From assembly GCA_011049175.1 (NCBI GenBank), contig DSCJ01000025.1, positions 1-64,000 on the forward strand: a stretch of DNA of 64,000 nucleotides. The letters are read 5' to 3'. The notes under the pieces were generated by a model, which made no database searches, was not told the origin of the DNA, and worked only from the letters and a program-made list of their open reading frames with translations. This DNA comes from Bacteroidota bacterium. GTDB taxonomy: Bacteria; Bacteroidota; Bacteroidia; Bacteroidales; VadinHA17. This document shows positions 63,002-64,000 of the stretch, in pieces (position 1 is the stretch's first letter; every line of letters begins with the position of its first letter). The position numbers and the translations under genes are program-made.

Positions 63002-64000
63002 TTATTCCCATTCTATGGTAGCCGGAGGTTTTGAACTGATATCGTATACCACCCGGTTGATCCCTTTCACCCGGTTGATGATCTCATTCGATACTTTTCC
63101 CAGAAACTCAAAGGGCAGATGAGCCCAGTCGGCTGTCATGCCATCAGTAGAGGTCACGGCCCGGAGTACCACCACATATTCATAGGTACGTTCGTCCCCC
63201 ATCACCCCCACGCTTTGCACCGGCAAGAGAATCGCACCTGCCTGCCACACATCATCGTAAAGGCCGCTTTCTTTCAGTCTCCGGATGTAAATGTCATCTG
63301 CTTCCTGGGTCATCATTACTTTTTCAGGGGTTACTTCCCCCAGGATGCGTATTCCCAGTCCGGGCCCGGGAAACGGATGCCGTTTGAGCAATTGTTCCTG
63401 CATACCCAGCGCCACCCCAACTTTCCGCACCTCGTCCTTGAACAGCAGTCTCAATGGCTCCACCACTTTCAGGTGCATCCTTTCCGGAAGGCCACCCACA
63501 TTATGGTGCGATTTTATGGTGGAAGAGGGGCCGTTCACCGACACCGATTCGATCACATCGGGATAGATGGTGCCCTGGGCCAGCCATTTCACCCCACTGA
63601 TACGGTGAGCTTCCCTGTTGAACACATCAATGAAGCACCGGCCGATGACCTTGCGTTTTTTTTCCGGATCGGTCACCCCCTTTAAACCTTCATAGAACTC
63701 ATTCCTGGCATCCACGCCAATAACATTCAATCCGAGGTGCTGATAAGAATCAAGTACATCCCGGAATTCATTCTTTCTGAGCAGGCCGTTATCGACAAAG
63801 ATACAATACAGGTTTTCCCCGATGGCCCGGTGCAGCAGCATGGCGGTAACCGAGGAATCGATCCCTCCCGAAAGGCCCAGCACCACCCGGTCGGACCGGA
63901 GTTTTTCCCTAAGCTCTGAAACGGTCGTTTCGATAAAGGAGGCGGGAGTCCAGTTCTGACGGCAACCGCAGATATCCACCACAAAGTTCCTCAGAATGGT
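63002..64000 (-). CDS. guaA: GMP synthase (glutamine-hydrolysing), 3' part
   Basis: Converts XMP to GMP using glutamine amide nitrogen. The coding frame stays open to the window edge at 64000, so the N-terminal amidotransferase domain is missing here; the visible 332 residues are the end of that domain ([17 protein letters not shown]), the PP-loop ATP pyrophosphatase ([11 protein letters not shown]) and the dimerisation domain ending [14 protein letters not shown]-binding [13 protein letters not shown] is present. Its transcription leads to the S41 gene, 53 bases downstream. Confidence 0.97.
   Translation of the reverse strand, partial: TILRNFVVDICGCRQNWTPASFIETTVSELREKLRSDRVVLGLSGGIDSSVTAMLLHRAIGENLYCIFVDNGLLRKNEFRDVLDSYQHLGLNVIGVDARNEFYEGLKGVTDPEKKRKVIGRCFIDVFNREAHRISGVKWLAQGTIYPDVIESVSVNGPSSTIKSHHNVGGLPERMHLKVVEPLRLLFKDEVRKVGVALGMQEQLLKRHPFPGPGLGIRILGEVTPEKVMMTQEADDIYIRRLKESGLYDDVWQAGAILLPVQSVGVMGDERTYEYVVVLRAVTSTDGMTADWAHLPFEFLGKVSNEIINRVKGINRVVYDISSKPPATIEWE

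Overview
The window reads as chromosomal DNA of a bacterium of the phylum Bacteroidota, most likely an anaerobic member of the Bacteroidales or a sister order. Four things point there. Promoters of the TAnnTTTG type precede several genes. There is a PorE-like outer-membrane protein (TPR, propeller, OmpA domains). SerA carries a lysine at the usual catalytic histidine, as in Bacteroides-type enzymes. The gene neighbourhoods ligA-DUF6913-dapA, folP-cdaA and DoxX-tpiA are typical. I see no rRNA, tRNA, CRISPR array, insertion sequence or prophage. Almost all the sequence is protein-coding housekeeping DNA.

Layout. 1-464: non-coding, with four short perfect inverted repeats. 465-6465 (+): ligA, a DUF6913 gene, dapA, pckA, plsY. 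6495-9093 (-): folP-cdaA-mscS, joining folate synthesis, c-di-AMP synthesis and a mechanosensitive channel. 9184-18489 (+): tmk, a DoxX-family membrane protein, a lone DppB-type permease, tpiA, prmA and a 1500-residue exported protein of unknown function. 18502-21386: a YfcE-like phosphoesterase, rsmE, and a small minus-strand group (SPFH protein, Arc-like protein, zinc ribbon, an unknown small gene). 21487-32513 (-): a 14-gene operon for a membrane-bound Mrp/complex-I-type respiratory complex. 32860-36447: an ECF sigma factor and uvrA. 36540-44859: two secreted proteins, a HEAT-like protein, a DHODH-like protein, YggS, and a serine block (serC-serA-DUF1015), plus gcvT. 45051-50807: PorE-like protein, an HPt/STAS pair and clpB. 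51014-57684: aspartyl protease with PDZ, a DPP-IV-like peptidase and an ABCG-type transporter. 57787-62948 (-): SiaB/SiaC-type kinase and target, then S41 peptidase, pnuC, a NadR-like kinase and an RlmL-like methyltransferase. 63002-64000: the 3' part of guaA, cut by the window edge.

The most notable locus is 21487-32513. Its gene order (MnhE, [ArsR], MnhF, MnhG, MbhD, MbhE+MnhB fusion, MnhC, MnhD, second antiporter subunit with a C-terminal arm, NuoH, NuoB, NuoC, NuoD, NuoI) is that of the archaeal mbx/mbs operons, apart from the inserted ArsR gene. The NuoD-like subunit keeps only one of the four NiFe-binding cysteines and also lacks the His and Tyr that bind quinone in complex I, so it should be neither a hydrogenase nor an ordinary NADH:quinone oxidoreductase. 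The NuoI-like 2[4Fe-4S] subunit is fused to a GltD/NfnB-type FAD/NAD(P)H oxidoreductase, which would connect the NAD(P)H pool directly to the ion-pumping complex. An ArsR-family regulator lies inside the operon with a 9-bp inverted repeat just downstream, in front of the remaining genes. The acceptor (polysulfide, or reverse flow to ferredoxin/NAD(P)+) cannot be settled from sequence.
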